A stretch of DNA of 64,000 bases from Pontibaca salina (GTDB taxonomy: Bacteria > Pseudomonadota > Alphaproteobacteria > Rhodobacterales > Rhodobacteraceae): contig NZ_JAEIJD010000011.1 of the NCBI RefSeq assembly GCF_016307205.1, positions 1-64,000 of the forward strand. The letters are read 5' to 3'. Below the pieces are notes generated by a model. That model was not told where the DNA came from. It did no database searches and was given only the letters and a program-made list of their open reading frames with translations. Positions 25,994-34,475 of the stretch are shown here, one piece after another. Every line of letters begins with the position of its first letter. Position 1 is the stretch's first letter. The position numbers were made by a program, and so were the translations under genes.

Positions 25994-27323
25994 GATCGCC
26001 CATATCGACGCCCGCGAATGGTATGCGGATGTGCCCCGCTCGGTCGGCAAATTCGTGACCTTCGGGCTGCTTTTGCTGGGCTTCACCTTTGGCGGTTTCG
26101 GGCTGTGGGCCTTTCGCGCGCCGCTGGCCGCTGCGGTGATCTCGCAGGGCAGTTTTGTCGCCACCGGCAGCAACAAGATCGTGCAGCATCTCGAGGGCGG
26201 CATCATCAAGGAGATCCTGGTCTCTGAGGGCGAACAGGTGCGGGCCGGACAGCCGATCATGCTGCTGGATGAAACCTCGGCACTGGCCAATCGGCGCGAA
26301 TTGTTCCTGCGCCGGGTGCGGCTGGAAGCGATGGAGGCCCGGATCCTGAGCGAATTTCAGCAACAGAGCGACCTGGTCTTTCCCGACCATCTGGAAGCCT
26401 TGCGGGCCGATTTCGACGTGGCCTCGATGCTGGATGCGCAAACCGTCCTCTTCAATGCCGCGACCCAACAGTTGCGCAATGACATCACCTTGCTGAGCCA
26501 GAGCATCGAGGCGCTGAAGGTGCGCGCGGTGGGCTATGAGCAGCAACTCCAGGCAGAGCGCATGCAATTGGCGATCCTGCGCGAGGATTTCGCCAGCAAG
26601 AGCACCCTGTTCGAGCGCGGCCTGGTGCGCAAATTCGAGGTCAACACGATCCGGCGCGCCCTTGCCGAAAGCGACGGCCAGAGCGGGCGGCTGCAAGCGG
26701 AAATCGATGAAATCGACGAGGTGACCAAACGCTATGAATCCCAGATCGCGCAGACGATCAGCGAACGTCAGAGCAAACAGCTGCACGAATTGCAGGCGGT
26801 CCAGTCGGAACTGGAAAGCGTGCGCGAACAATCCCGCAAGGCCGAGAATGTGCTGCAACGCTCGGCGGTGCTGGCCCCGGTCGCCGGCACAGTGGTGCGC
26901 CAATATTACCACACCGCTGGCGGGGTCGTGGAAAGCGGCAAGGCGATTGCCGAAATCCTGCCCACTGGCGCGCCGCTGATCATCGAGGTGCAGATCCCGC
27001 GCACCGAAATCGACGTGGTGCGCAAGGGCCAGGGGGCCACCGTGCGCCTGACCGCCCTGAACCAGCGCACCACCCCGATTCTTGAGGGCGAGGTTTACTA
27101 TGTCTCGGCCGATGCGATCCTGGACCGTTCGCAAGAGGTCCCGCGCGAGATCTATGTGGCGCGGGTCTCGGTGGAGCCCACGGAACTGGACCGGGTGCGC
27201 GGCTTTTCCCCGACCCCGGGGATGCCGGTGGAAATCATGATTCAGACCGAGGCGCGGACCTTCATGCAATATCTGATGAAACCGGTCACCGACAGCATGA
27301 CCCGGGCGTTTCGCGAACAGTAA
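25986..27323 (+). CDS. Type I secretion membrane fusion protein (HlyD/PrtE family)
   Basis: A 445-residue periplasmic adaptor. One N-terminal helix crosses the inner membrane (FVTFGLLLLGFTFGGFGLWAF, about residues 20-40). A lipoyl-like half-motif (NKIVQHLEGGIIKEILVSEG) follows, then a long coiled coil (about 110-290), the second lipoyl half (LAPVAGTVV) and a C-terminal beta-barrel ending in the family motif GFSPTPGMPVEIMI. It overlaps the ABC gene and closes the operon. It links the exporter to the outer membrane. Confidence 0.93.
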   Translation: MPEIAHIDAREWYADVPRSVGKFVTFGLLLLGFTFGGFGLWAFRAPLAAAVISQGSFVATGSNKIVQHLEGGIIKEILVSEGEQVRAGQPIMLLDETSALANRRELFLRRVRLEAMEARILSEFQQQSDLVFPDHLEALRADFDVASMLDAQTVLFNAATQQLRNDITLLSQSIEALKVRAVGYEQQLQAERMQLAILREDFASKSTLFERGLVRKFEVNTIRRALAESDGQSGRLQAEIDEIDEVTKRYESQIAQTISERQSKQLHELQAVQSELESVREQSRKAENVLQRSAVLAPVAGTVVRQYYHTAGGVVESGKAIAEILPTGAPLIIEVQIPRTEIDVVRKGQGATVRLTALNQRTTPILEGEVYYVSADAILDRSQEVPREIYVARVSVEPTELDRVRGFSPTPGMPVEIMIQTEARTFMQYLMKPVTDSMTRAFREQ

Positions 27324-27454
27324 GGCGCGGCGCCACCCGGTGCCGCCTGTCGCGCGGGTTTCCATTTGTCATCCCGGCAGGGAAAACATAGGTTTCGGCG
27401 CAGACCGGGCCGGGTTGCGGCCCATTGCCATGCCATTGCAGGAGGTGCTCCCCC

Positions 27455-28444
27455 GTGTTGCCCGAAACCATGAAAACCATCGAGATGCGCGAACCCGGCA
27501 AGGCCGATGTTCTGGAACTGGGCGACCGCGCGCTGCCCACGCCCCGCGCCGGCGAGGTTCTGGTGCGCGTCACCGCGGCCGGCGTCAACGGCCCCGACCT
27601 GGTGCAGCGGCGCGGCCATTACCCGCCGCCCAAAGGGGCTTCGGATCTGCTCGGTCTGGAAGTCTCGGGCGAGGTGGTGGCCCTGGGCGACGGCGTCAGC
27701 GACTGGGCCATTGGCGACCGGCTCTGCGCGCTGACCAATGGCGGGGGCTATGCGGAATATGTCGCGATCGATGCGACCCATTGCCTGCCGATCCCCGAAG
27801 GCGTGTCCGAGCTTGACGCGGCCGGGCTGTGCGAGACCTATTTCACCGTCTGGAGCAATCTGTTCTTCGAGCAGAACATCACGCCGGGGCAATTGCTGCT
27901 GGTCCATGGCGGTGCTGGCGGGATCGGCTCGACCGCGATCCAGCTGGGCCGCGCGCTTGGCCTGCGGGTCTTCACCACCTGCGCCGATGCCGGCGATTGC
28001 GCCTATGCCGAAGGTCTGGGCGCCGAGCGGGCGATCAACTTCAACGAAGAGGATTTCGTCGACCTGGTGCGCGAAGCCGGCGGCGCCAACTTGATCCTTG
28101 ATATCATTGGCGGCGATTACGTGGCGCGCAACATCAAGGCGGCCAGCCCCGATGCACGGATCGTGCAACTGGCGTTCAATGCCGGGTCCAAGGTCGAGAT
28201 CAACCTGATGCCGATCATGCTGAAACGGCTGGTCTATACCGGCGCGACCTTGCGCTCGCGCCCCGAGGTGTTCAAATCCGCCGTCGCCGCCGATCTGCGC
28301 GCCAAGGTCTGGCCGCTGTTTGCGGCCGGCAAACTGGCGGCGCAGACCCATGCCACCTTCCCGTTCGACCGTGCAACCGCGGCCCATGAGACGATGGAAA
28401 CGGCCACCCACCGGGGCAAGATCCTGCTGACCCCGGCGGGCTGA
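27455..28444 (+). CDS. NAD(P)H quinone oxidoreductase (PIG3/Qor-like, zinc-independent MDR)
   Basis: A medium-chain reductase of about 329 residues. GVNGPDLVQRRGHYPPPKG and LGLEVSGEVVALG are the substrate-side motifs of the PIG3/TP53I3 branch. The NADPH site is VHGGAGGIGSTAIQLGRALG, and the zinc ligands of alcohol dehydrogenases are absent. The start is set at GTG 27455, which has GGAGG nine bases upstream; ATG 27470 is an alternative with a weak site. It probably reduces quinones or activated alkenals in the cytosol. It converges with the kinase-like gene. Confidence 0.88.
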   Translation: MLPETMKTIEMREPGKADVLELGDRALPTPRAGEVLVRVTAAGVNGPDLVQRRGHYPPPKGASDLLGLEVSGEVVALGDGVSDWAIGDRLCALTNGGGYAEYVAIDATHCLPIPEGVSELDAAGLCETYFTVWSNLFFEQNITPGQLLLVHGGAGGIGSTAIQLGRALGLRVFTTCADAGDCAYAEGLGAERAINFNEEDFVDLVREAGGANLILDIIGGDYVARNIKAASPDARIVQLAFNAGSKVEINLMPIMLKRLVYTGATLRSRPEVFKSAVAADLRAKVWPLFAAGKLAAQTHATFPFDRATAAHETMETATHRGKILLTPAG

Positions 28445-28469
28445 CCCCGCAGCCAGGGGCCGGGGCCGG

Positions 28470-30242
28470 TCAGGTGTCCGGCTCGGCCCAGCGGCCCACG
28501 GTAAAGCGCCGCTCTGCGTCCACGTCCACGGCAATGGCGGCGGCGGGATCGTCGCTGATCGCCGGGGCGGTGCTGTTGCGGTCGGCCAGACGCTTGCATT
28601 CGCCGCTCAGCCCGAGCTGCGCAAAGACCCCGCCCTGATCGAAGACACAGGTGTTGTCCCGGGTCTGGGCCAGCACTTGAGCGGTATCGGGATCGGCAAA
28701 GGTGACATTTGCCACCTGCAGCATACAGGTCTTGACGAAATCCTCCTCCGATCCGGTTTCCGGCCGCAGCACATCTTCGGGGCGCTGTGCGTCGATATTG
28801 ATGCACCGGTAGCGGTCCATGGAGCGCAGGCAGTCGGGATCGAGAATGGTCAGGCTGTCATTCCAGCCAAAGGCGGCGGTTTTCGGCCCCGCGCCCAGCG
28901 GCACATCATTGTCCAGAAACTCGAAATGTACTTTCTGGTTGGTCTTTTTCACCCAGTTGAAGAACAGTTGTGGCATGCCGACATTCGCCTCGATGTTAAA
29001 ATGCAGCATGTCGTCCAGCGCCTTGAACCGGCCGGTCTTGAGCCCGCGCTCCCAGGCCCGTTCGACCGTTGCTTCGGGCGGGGTGATCATAAAGAACAGA
29101 TAGGCGGTATCGGCAAACCGGCTGAGCAATGTGCCGCCGGGTTTCTGATAGGGCGCCGGCATGAAGCTGTCGAAGCGGAACCGGTCGACCAGCACATGGG
29201 GCATTTCCGATTTCGCGGCTTTCTGCTCCATATAGCGGTCGATCTTCTTGTCGATGATTTCCAGTTCCTGCGCGGTCAGCGCGGCGGCATATTTGTAATC
29301 CGCGCCCAGGCTGTCGTAATCGAGCAGGAACTTGCGGCAGTAATCCGGGCTGATCTTGGCGAAATCCTCCCAGGCGACGCCCAGGCGGGTGGCCAGTTCG
29401 CGCTGCAAGGGGCGCAGGGTGCTCTTGCCCGCGCCGGGGCCGCCCTTGACGCTCATGAACAGCGGCGCCGATTGGAACGGCAGCACGCGATAGCCCTCGC
29501 GGCGCGCGGCCTCGGCGATCATCGGCTGGATCAACTGGCCGATGCGATGCCCGCCATAGGTGTTGCAGACCCAATTCGCCGCCCATTTCAGCACCAGGGC
29601 GCGATCCGCGAACAGCCGCCCGCGCTGCCCGACAATGCCGCCGACAATCGCCAGCAACCCGCGCAGACAGCCGGTCTCGAAGGCGTCGCTGCCGCGGTTG
29701 ACCTCGTCCTGCCATTGCAACAGCGCCTTGACCTCGGGGGCTTCGGGCAGTTTGTCCTTGGCGTCCGGTTTCGGCTTGCGCAGGCCGAGCCGCTCCAGCA
29801 GCCCGGCGGTGCCAGTGCCCGCTCCGCTGTCGCGGCTGTAGATATCCTGATCGAGCCGCACCGCCAGGCGGTTTTCGATCCGCTTGCGCAATCGGTCGAA
29901 TTCCTGTTCCAGCATCGGCATCTGCGGCTGCACATAGCCATCCAGAATGGTTTTCGCGATGCCGCGCAGATGTTCGCCCAGTTCCGGATATTCCGGCCCG
30001 TCGGGAACATTGATATCGGCCATCAGGCGGATGAACAGCTCGTGCCGCACCAGCCGCGCCGCGGTAAAGGCGTTCATTTCGGCGGGTTTGCGGCCGCAGA
30101 AATCCGCGGCCTCCTTCGCCTCGGCATAGGAGACGGTCGAATTTTCCGGCCGATACAGCGTCACCAGCGGCAATAGCCGCGCCGGGATGTCAGAGCTGAA
30201 GCCGGGGTTCCAGGCATTGAATTCTTCGGTTTTGCCAGACAT
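28470..30242 (-). CDS. P-loop kinase-like protein (zeta-toxin/AAA_33 type), no antitoxin seen
   Basis: A 590-residue protein with a clear Walker A, GGPGAGKST (267-275, Lys273), embedded in a zeta-toxin-like kinase core: a DYCRKFLLDYDSLG segment after the P-loop and VLVDRFRFDSFMPAP as a likely second phosphate or metal region. The N-terminal about 230 residues are helical and not recognised; the C-terminal about 120 residues contain four Cys. It is much longer than free zeta toxins and has no epsilon-like partner, so a toxin role is doubtful. GAGGGG precedes the ATG. A hairpin separates it from tctA, so it may be transcribed by read-through of the oxalate operon. Confidence 0.65.
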   Translation of the reverse strand: MSGKTEEFNAWNPGFSSDIPARLLPLVTLYRPENSTVSYAEAKEAADFCGRKPAEMNAFTAARLVRHELFIRLMADINVPDGPEYPELGEHLRGIAKTILDGYVQPQMPMLEQEFDRLRKRIENRLAVRLDQDIYSRDSGAGTGTAGLLERLGLRKPKPDAKDKLPEAPEVKALLQWQDEVNRGSDAFETGCLRGLLAIVGGIVGQRGRLFADRALVLKWAANWVCNTYGGHRIGQLIQPMIAEAARREGYRVLPFQSAPLFMSVKGGPGAGKSTLRPLQRELATRLGVAWEDFAKISPDYCRKFLLDYDSLGADYKYAAALTAQELEIIDKKIDRYMEQKAAKSEMPHVLVDRFRFDSFMPAPYQKPGGTLLSRFADTAYLFFMITPPEATVERAWERGLKTGRFKALDDMLHFNIEANVGMPQLFFNWVKKTNQKVHFEFLDNDVPLGAGPKTAAFGWNDSLTILDPDCLRSMDRYRCINIDAQRPEDVLRPETGSEEDFVKTCMLQVANVTFADPDTAQVLAQTRDNTCVFDQGGVFAQLGLSGECKRLADRNSTAPAISDDPAAAIAVDVDAERRFTVGRWAEPDT

Positions 30243-30288
30243 TGGCGTTCCCCTCTCGGCATGGGCCTGACGGTGGTTTTTCGATAGA

Positions 30289-30318
30289 GACCCCCGCGCC
30301 GCAACCGGCGCGGGGGTC
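30289..30318 (-). terminator. Hairpin after tctA
   Basis: GACCCCCGCGCC (30289-30300) and GGCGCGGGGGTC (30307-30318) form a perfect 12-bp stem with a 6-base loop. It lies 18 bases past the tctA stop and before the kinase-like gene, and probably ends or thins the long oxc-to-tctA transcript. No U tract follows. Confidence 0.65.
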
Positions 30319-30336
30319 ATCTGTGCGGAACCGGCG

Positions 30337-31857
30337 TCAGACCTCTCTTTTCGTCTTGCCGCTGAACTTGTCGCGAATGAACTTGAGCAGCGGCAGCAGG
30401 ATCAGGATGATCGCGATGATGGTGATCGGGCCGGCGATCGGCCGGGTGAAGAAGATCGTCGCATCCCCCGAAGACAGAAGCAAGGACTGGCGCAGGGTCG
30501 GCTCGGCGATCGGGCCCAGAACAATGGCCAGAACCGCCGGTGCCAGCGGATAGTCCAGCTTGCGCAGGAAGAACGCACCAAACCCGAAGGCCAGCATCAG
30601 CCAGACATCATGCATGTCCTGTGTGGCGGCATAGCCACCCACCACCGACAGCACGAAGATCAGCGGTGCCAGCACCGTGAAGGGCATGCGCAACATCCAG
30701 ATGAACAGCGGGATGAAGGCCAGGTTGACCAGCACTGCGAAGAAGTTCGAGACATAGAACGACCCGATCAGGCCCCAGACGAAGTCCGGTTGTTCAATGA
30801 ACAGGCGCGGCCCCGGGGTCAGCCCCCAGATCACCATGCCCCCGAGCAGGATCGCCGTAGTCGGCGAGCCGGGAATGCCCAGGGTCAGCATCGGCAGCAT
30901 CGCACCCGTAGAGGCCGAGTTATTGGCCGCCTCGGGGGCCGCGACACCGCCGGGATGGCCCTTGCCGAATTCCCCGGGCTTGCGGGCCACCATCTTGGCC
31001 ACACCATAGGACATCAGCGAGCCGGGCGTCGCCCCGGCAGCCGGCAGGATCCCGACAAAGAAGCCCAGGAAGGAGCCAATCGCGGTGCCTTTCCAGCCCC
31101 GTTTCATGCCCTCCTTGGAGTCATTGACGATGCCTTTGACCGACATCTTGGCCTCGGTGGTGGTGATCTCGCCCCGGGTGCTCTCGATGGTCCAGATCAT
31201 TTCGCCGATCCCATAGACCCCGATCGCCAGCACCAGAAAGTTGATGCCGTGCAGGAATCCCGGAATGTCAAAGAAGACCAGCCGCGGCGCGCCCGAGATC
31301 TCGTCAAACCCGACCGCCGCGAAGACCAGGCCGAGACAGATCGACAGGATGGTTTTGGGGATGTCATCGCCGCCCAGCCCGACGAAGGTGGCGAAGGCCA
31401 GCAGCATCAGCGCAAAGATTTCCGGCGGCCCGAAGGCCAGCGCCACCTTGGCCAGCATCGGCGCGAAAATGGTGAACAGCACATTCGAGACGGTGCCGCC
31501 GATGAACGAGGCCAGCGCTGCGGTGACCAGCGCCAGACTGGCCCGCCCCTTCATCGCCAGCGGCCGTCCGTCAAAGGTGGTGGCGACCGCCGTCGAGGCG
31601 CCCGGAATGCCCAGCGTGATCGAACTGATCGCACCGCCATACATGGCGCCGTAATAGATCGCCGCCAGAAAGATGATCGCCGACCCCGGCGGCACCAGAA
31701 AGGTGATCGGCAGCAGGATCGCCACCCCGTTCACCGATCCCAGCCCCGGCATGGCGCCGATGAACAGGCCCAGCGTCACCCCGATCACGATCAACAGGAT
31801 GTTGATCGGCATCAGCGACACCAAGACCCCGTCGGTCAGTAGCCCAAGAATTTCCAT
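30337..31857 (-). CDS. tctA: Tripartite tricarboxylate transporter, large membrane subunit
   Basis: A 506-residue TctA protein with about 11-12 helices. GAMPGLGSVNGVAILLP and GAIYYGAMYGGAISSI-like segments (IYYGAMYGGAISSITLGIPG) are the conserved TctA motifs, repeated in the second half as GILPAAGATPGSLMSYG and LTLGIPGSPTTAILLGG. It forms the transport channel with TctB and receives substrate from periplasmic TctC. Its place in an operon with oxc and frc makes oxalate the likely substrate (inference). GGAGG precedes the ATG. Confidence 0.93.
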   Translation of the reverse strand: MEILGLLTDGVLVSLMPINILLIVIGVTLGLFIGAMPGLGSVNGVAILLPITFLVPPGSAIIFLAAIYYGAMYGGAISSITLGIPGASTAVATTFDGRPLAMKGRASLALVTAALASFIGGTVSNVLFTIFAPMLAKVALAFGPPEIFALMLLAFATFVGLGGDDIPKTILSICLGLVFAAVGFDEISGAPRLVFFDIPGFLHGINFLVLAIGVYGIGEMIWTIESTRGEITTTEAKMSVKGIVNDSKEGMKRGWKGTAIGSFLGFFVGILPAAGATPGSLMSYGVAKMVARKPGEFGKGHPGGVAAPEAANNSASTGAMLPMLTLGIPGSPTTAILLGGMVIWGLTPGPRLFIEQPDFVWGLIGSFYVSNFFAVLVNLAFIPLFIWMLRMPFTVLAPLIFVLSVVGGYAATQDMHDVWLMLAFGFGAFFLRKLDYPLAPAVLAIVLGPIAEPTLRQSLLLSSGDATIFFTRPIAGPITIIAIILILLPLLKFIRDKFSGKTKREV

Positions 31858-31900
31858 CGTGTGTTTTCCTCCCTGTCCGTGCGTCGTTGTTCGGGCCGGT

Positions 31901-32404
31901 TCAGTAGATGATGGTGTTCAGATAATTGTAGAACGGTTCGGTGAACTGCATGCCCTTGGGCAGGGTGATCCGCATCACCGCCTCGAAGAACAGGAAGAAC
32001 GTGACTGGAAGCGAAATCGACAGGATTCCCGTCAGGGTCCAGCTGTGCCGCCCCAGAAAGCGCAGGTAATAGACCAGAAAGACCAGCATGGCGCCATACA
32101 TCGAGATGATGTTGACCAGCGCGATAAAGCCCAAAAGCCCGCCGCCCACCAGGACCAGGGTCCGCCTGCCATAGCCATCCAGCAGCACCTCTTTCGAGCG
32201 CGATGGCGGCGAGGTCCGCCGGAACCAGTTGATCGCGATCATCACGGTGCAAATCAGCATGATCCCGGACAGCCAAAACGGCCAGGCCCCGCCGCCGGGG
32301 CCTTCGCCGGTGATATAGCCAACATTCAGTTCCGTACTTTTCCACATCAGGTAGATGGACAGGAGGGCCATAACCCCCGCGGTTATGATTTCTGCAAGGC
32401 GCAT
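31901..32404 (-). CDS. tctB: Tripartite tricarboxylate transporter, small membrane subunit
   Basis: A 167-residue protein with four predicted helices, the usual TctB size and layout. GYITGEGPGGGAWPFWLSGIML near residue 30 and the final LPKGMQFTEP segment are family features. GGGAGG lies just before the ATG. It sits between tctC and tctA, with 42- and 43-base gaps. Confidence 0.88.
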   Translation of the reverse strand: MRLAEIITAGVMALLSIYLMWKSTELNVGYITGEGPGGGAWPFWLSGIMLICTVMIAINWFRRTSPPSRSKEVLLDGYGRRTLVLVGGGLLGFIALVNIISMYGAMLVFLVYYLRFLGRHSWTLTGILSISLPVTFFLFFEAVMRITLPKGMQFTEPFYNYLNTIIY

Positions 32405-32446
32405 ATGGCCCTCCCTGAATTTATGTTGTTTCCCGGATCCGTCGGA

Positions 32447-33409
32447 TCACTCGCCCATCGCGGCGAGCAGTTCCTTGTGGCGTTCGACCTGGGTGGCCCA
32501 GTAGTCTTTCTGCTCTTCCGGGCTCAACCACAGCGGCGAGATACTTTCCGTATCCATATAATTCTGCCACTCCTCGGTCTCGTAGATGGTCTCGAACAGA
32601 TCCTGATAATAGGCGGCGGCCTCGTCCGACTGGCCCGGCGCACCGACCACGGCGCGCTGGTTGTAATAGCTGAAATCCGCGCCCTTTTCCTTGAGCGTGG
32701 GCACGTCCGGGAACGCCTCCATGCGCTCGTCCGAGAAGGACAGCAGTGGCACCACATCGCCATTGGCGTAAAAGCCTTTGGTTTCGGAGGGGTTGTTCAC
32801 CGTGGCCATGACCTGCTTGCCGGCCAGATCCTTGGCGACATCGCCCCCGCCCTTATAGGGGATATATTTGATATCAAGATCAAAGGCCTGTTCCAGATAG
32901 GTGATCACCAGGCTGTCTTCTTGCCCCTTGCCGGTGCCGCCCATGACATAGCCGCCCTTCTTCACCTCTTCGAGCCATTCCTCGAAAGTGGTGATGCCGC
33001 TGTCCTTGTGGACCCAGAGGATGAACGGATCGACGCCCATCATCGCCACCGGCGAGAAAGTCATGACGTCGATACCGAGATTCTCCTGCCGCAGCGGCGT
33101 GGTGAAGAAGGAGTTCAGCGTCACCAGGATGGTGTGGTCGGGATCGCGGCTGGTGTTCAGGGCAATCAACGCCTCGGCGCCAGAGCCGCCGCCCTTGTTA
33201 TTGGGCACCAGCGGGCGGTTCATCAGGTCCTTCTTCTCGGCCACCGATTGCAGGAAGCGCGCAATCTGGTCAGCGCCGCCACCGGCACCGGCCATGATCA
33301 CGAAATCAACCGGCTTGGTCGGTTCCCACGCGGCGGCAGGCCCCGCCAGCGCCCCAGCCAATGCGGTGGCACCCGCCAGTTTGACGAAAAGACGTTTGGT
33401 GATTTTCAT
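32447..33409 (-). CDS. tctC: Tripartite tricarboxylate transporter, periplasmic substrate-binding protein
   Basis: A 320-residue TctC/Bug-family binding protein. A Sec signal peptide ends at about residue 27 (LAGPAAA-W). The mature protein starts WEPTKPVDFVIMAGAGGGAD, the ligand-binding loop of Bug proteins, and contains KGGGDVAKDLAGKQV (the usual second carboxylate loop). GGAGG lies 5 bases from the ATG; longer in-frame starts run into promoter sequence. The substrate is inferred to be oxalate or another small carboxylate from the operon. Confidence 0.92.
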   Translation of the reverse strand: MKITKRLFVKLAGATALAGALAGPAAAWEPTKPVDFVIMAGAGGGADQIARFLQSVAEKKDLMNRPLVPNNKGGGSGAEALIALNTSRDPDHTILVTLNSFFTTPLRQENLGIDVMTFSPVAMMGVDPFILWVHKDSGITTFEEWLEEVKKGGYVMGGTGKGQEDSLVITYLEQAFDLDIKYIPYKGGGDVAKDLAGKQVMATVNNPSETKGFYANGDVVPLLSFSDERMEAFPDVPTLKEKGADFSYYNQRAVVGAPGQSDEAAAYYQDLFETIYETEEWQNYMDTESISPLWLSPEEQKDYWATQVERHKELLAAMGE

Positions 33410-33543
33410 GCTATCCTCCCTGGATATTTGCATCTTGCGCAAAGGTGTTGCGCGCACGCGCTCGCCGTTGGCTCGGCCAGTCTTTTTTATGTCGTCTCTC
33501 GGGGCGCCGATCAATCGGGCACCGCCATCGTATCTTTTCACGT

Positions 33544-33563
33544 CTTGTTGTTGAAACAACAAG
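33544..33563. promoter_or_regulatory. Perfect 9-bp inverted repeat between usp and tctC
   Basis: CTTGTTGTT and AACAACAAG surround a 2-base centre (GA), an 18-of-20 bp palindrome. On the plus strand it is followed by TCTTTTT, but no plus-strand gene ends there. It lies 134 bases before tctC, so an operator for an internal promoter is as likely as a processing hairpin. Confidence 0.45.
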
Positions 33564-33607
33564 TCTTTTTGCGCCCTATTTTGGGTTTTTTCATAAAATC
33601 TGCAGCT

Positions 33608-34462
33608 TCAATGCACGAAAATCACGGGCATTTTCCCATGATCGATAATGTGTTGGGTATTGCCGCCGAAAACCAGCTCCTTTTCCTGGCTCTCGCCATA
33701 GGCGCCCATAATCAGCAGGTCGGCCCCCACCTCCTTGCTGGCCGACAGCAGAATTCGGCCAACATTGCCCTGGCCCTTGAAGCGGTGGATCGTGGCCGGG
33801 ATGCCATGGGCGGCGAGATAGTCCACCAGATCATCGGCGGTCGCCGCCTCGGGCTCGCCGCCGGAAGACAGGATTGTCACCTGTTCCGCGGTGCGCAGGA
33901 TCGGCAAGGTCATGGCAACGGCCTTGGTGGCCTCCAGCGAACCGTCCCAGCCAATCGTCACATTTCGGCCCAGATTTTCCGGCGGCGCCACGTCATTTGG
34001 CACCATCAGGACCGGCCGAATGGTCCGGTACATCGCGGATTTCATCACATTCCAGCCAAGATTGCGGTCCACATCCGGCTGTGGCACCGCGATCAGATCG
34101 GCGAGCCGGCCATGGCGGCGCACCACATCGGCCATCCGGCCGGTGGCCTCGGTCCAGGACACTGTCACGCCCTTGCCGGAGCCCGCCGTCCCGTTCAGTG
34201 AAAGCCCCAGTTTTTCAGCCAGGGCTTTCAGTTCTTTTTTCATTTCCTCTTCTTCGACATTGGCCAGTTCTTCGGCCTGCTGCATGATCTGTTTGTGAAA
34301 CATCCTGGGGATAGGCACGCCAAAGGGCAGCATATCCTCCGGCCTCGCTCGACAATGGGTGATTGCGAGATGGCTGTCGGTTCGGTGAGCCAACGCCGCG
34401 GCGTGGGCGATGACATTGTCACCTTTCCCATCGCCCCGGACCGGTACCAGGATTTTGATCAT
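33608..34462 (-). CDS. Tandem-domain universal stress protein
   Basis: A 284-residue protein with two Usp domains: residues 1-about 150 (MIKILVPVRGDGKGDNVIAHAAALA) and about 155-284 (NVTIGWDGSLEATKAVAM). The last part, GAYGESQEKELVFGGN, keeps most of the G-x2-G-x9-G nucleotide motif but has Asn for Ser/Thr. The ATG 34460-34462 is preceded by AAAGGAT. It lies between fhs and tctC in the oxalate operon. A link with the transporter, as proposed for TeaD with the TeaABC transporter, is possible. Confidence 0.88.
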   Translation of the reverse strand: MIKILVPVRGDGKGDNVIAHAAALAHRTDSHLAITHCRARPEDMLPFGVPIPRMFHKQIMQQAEELANVEEEEMKKELKALAEKLGLSLNGTAGSGKGVTVSWTEATGRMADVVRRHGRLADLIAVPQPDVDRNLGWNVMKSAMYRTIRPVLMVPNDVAPPENLGRNVTIGWDGSLEATKAVAMTLPILRTAEQVTILSSGGEPEAATADDLVDYLAAHGIPATIHRFKGQGNVGRILLSASKEVGADLLIMGAYGESQEKELVFGGNTQHIIDHGKMPVIFVH

Positions 34463-34475
34463 TACAGTGTATCCT

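Noticed and set aside
22363-26290. Large minus-strand frames opposite the companion protein and ABC exporter
   Set aside because: No recognisable motifs. The plus-strand genes have intact ABC, HlyD and repeat motifs and proper start sites.
28470-30242. Classic epsilon-zeta toxin-antitoxin pair
   Set aside because: The protein is about twice the usual length and no small antitoxin gene precedes or follows it.
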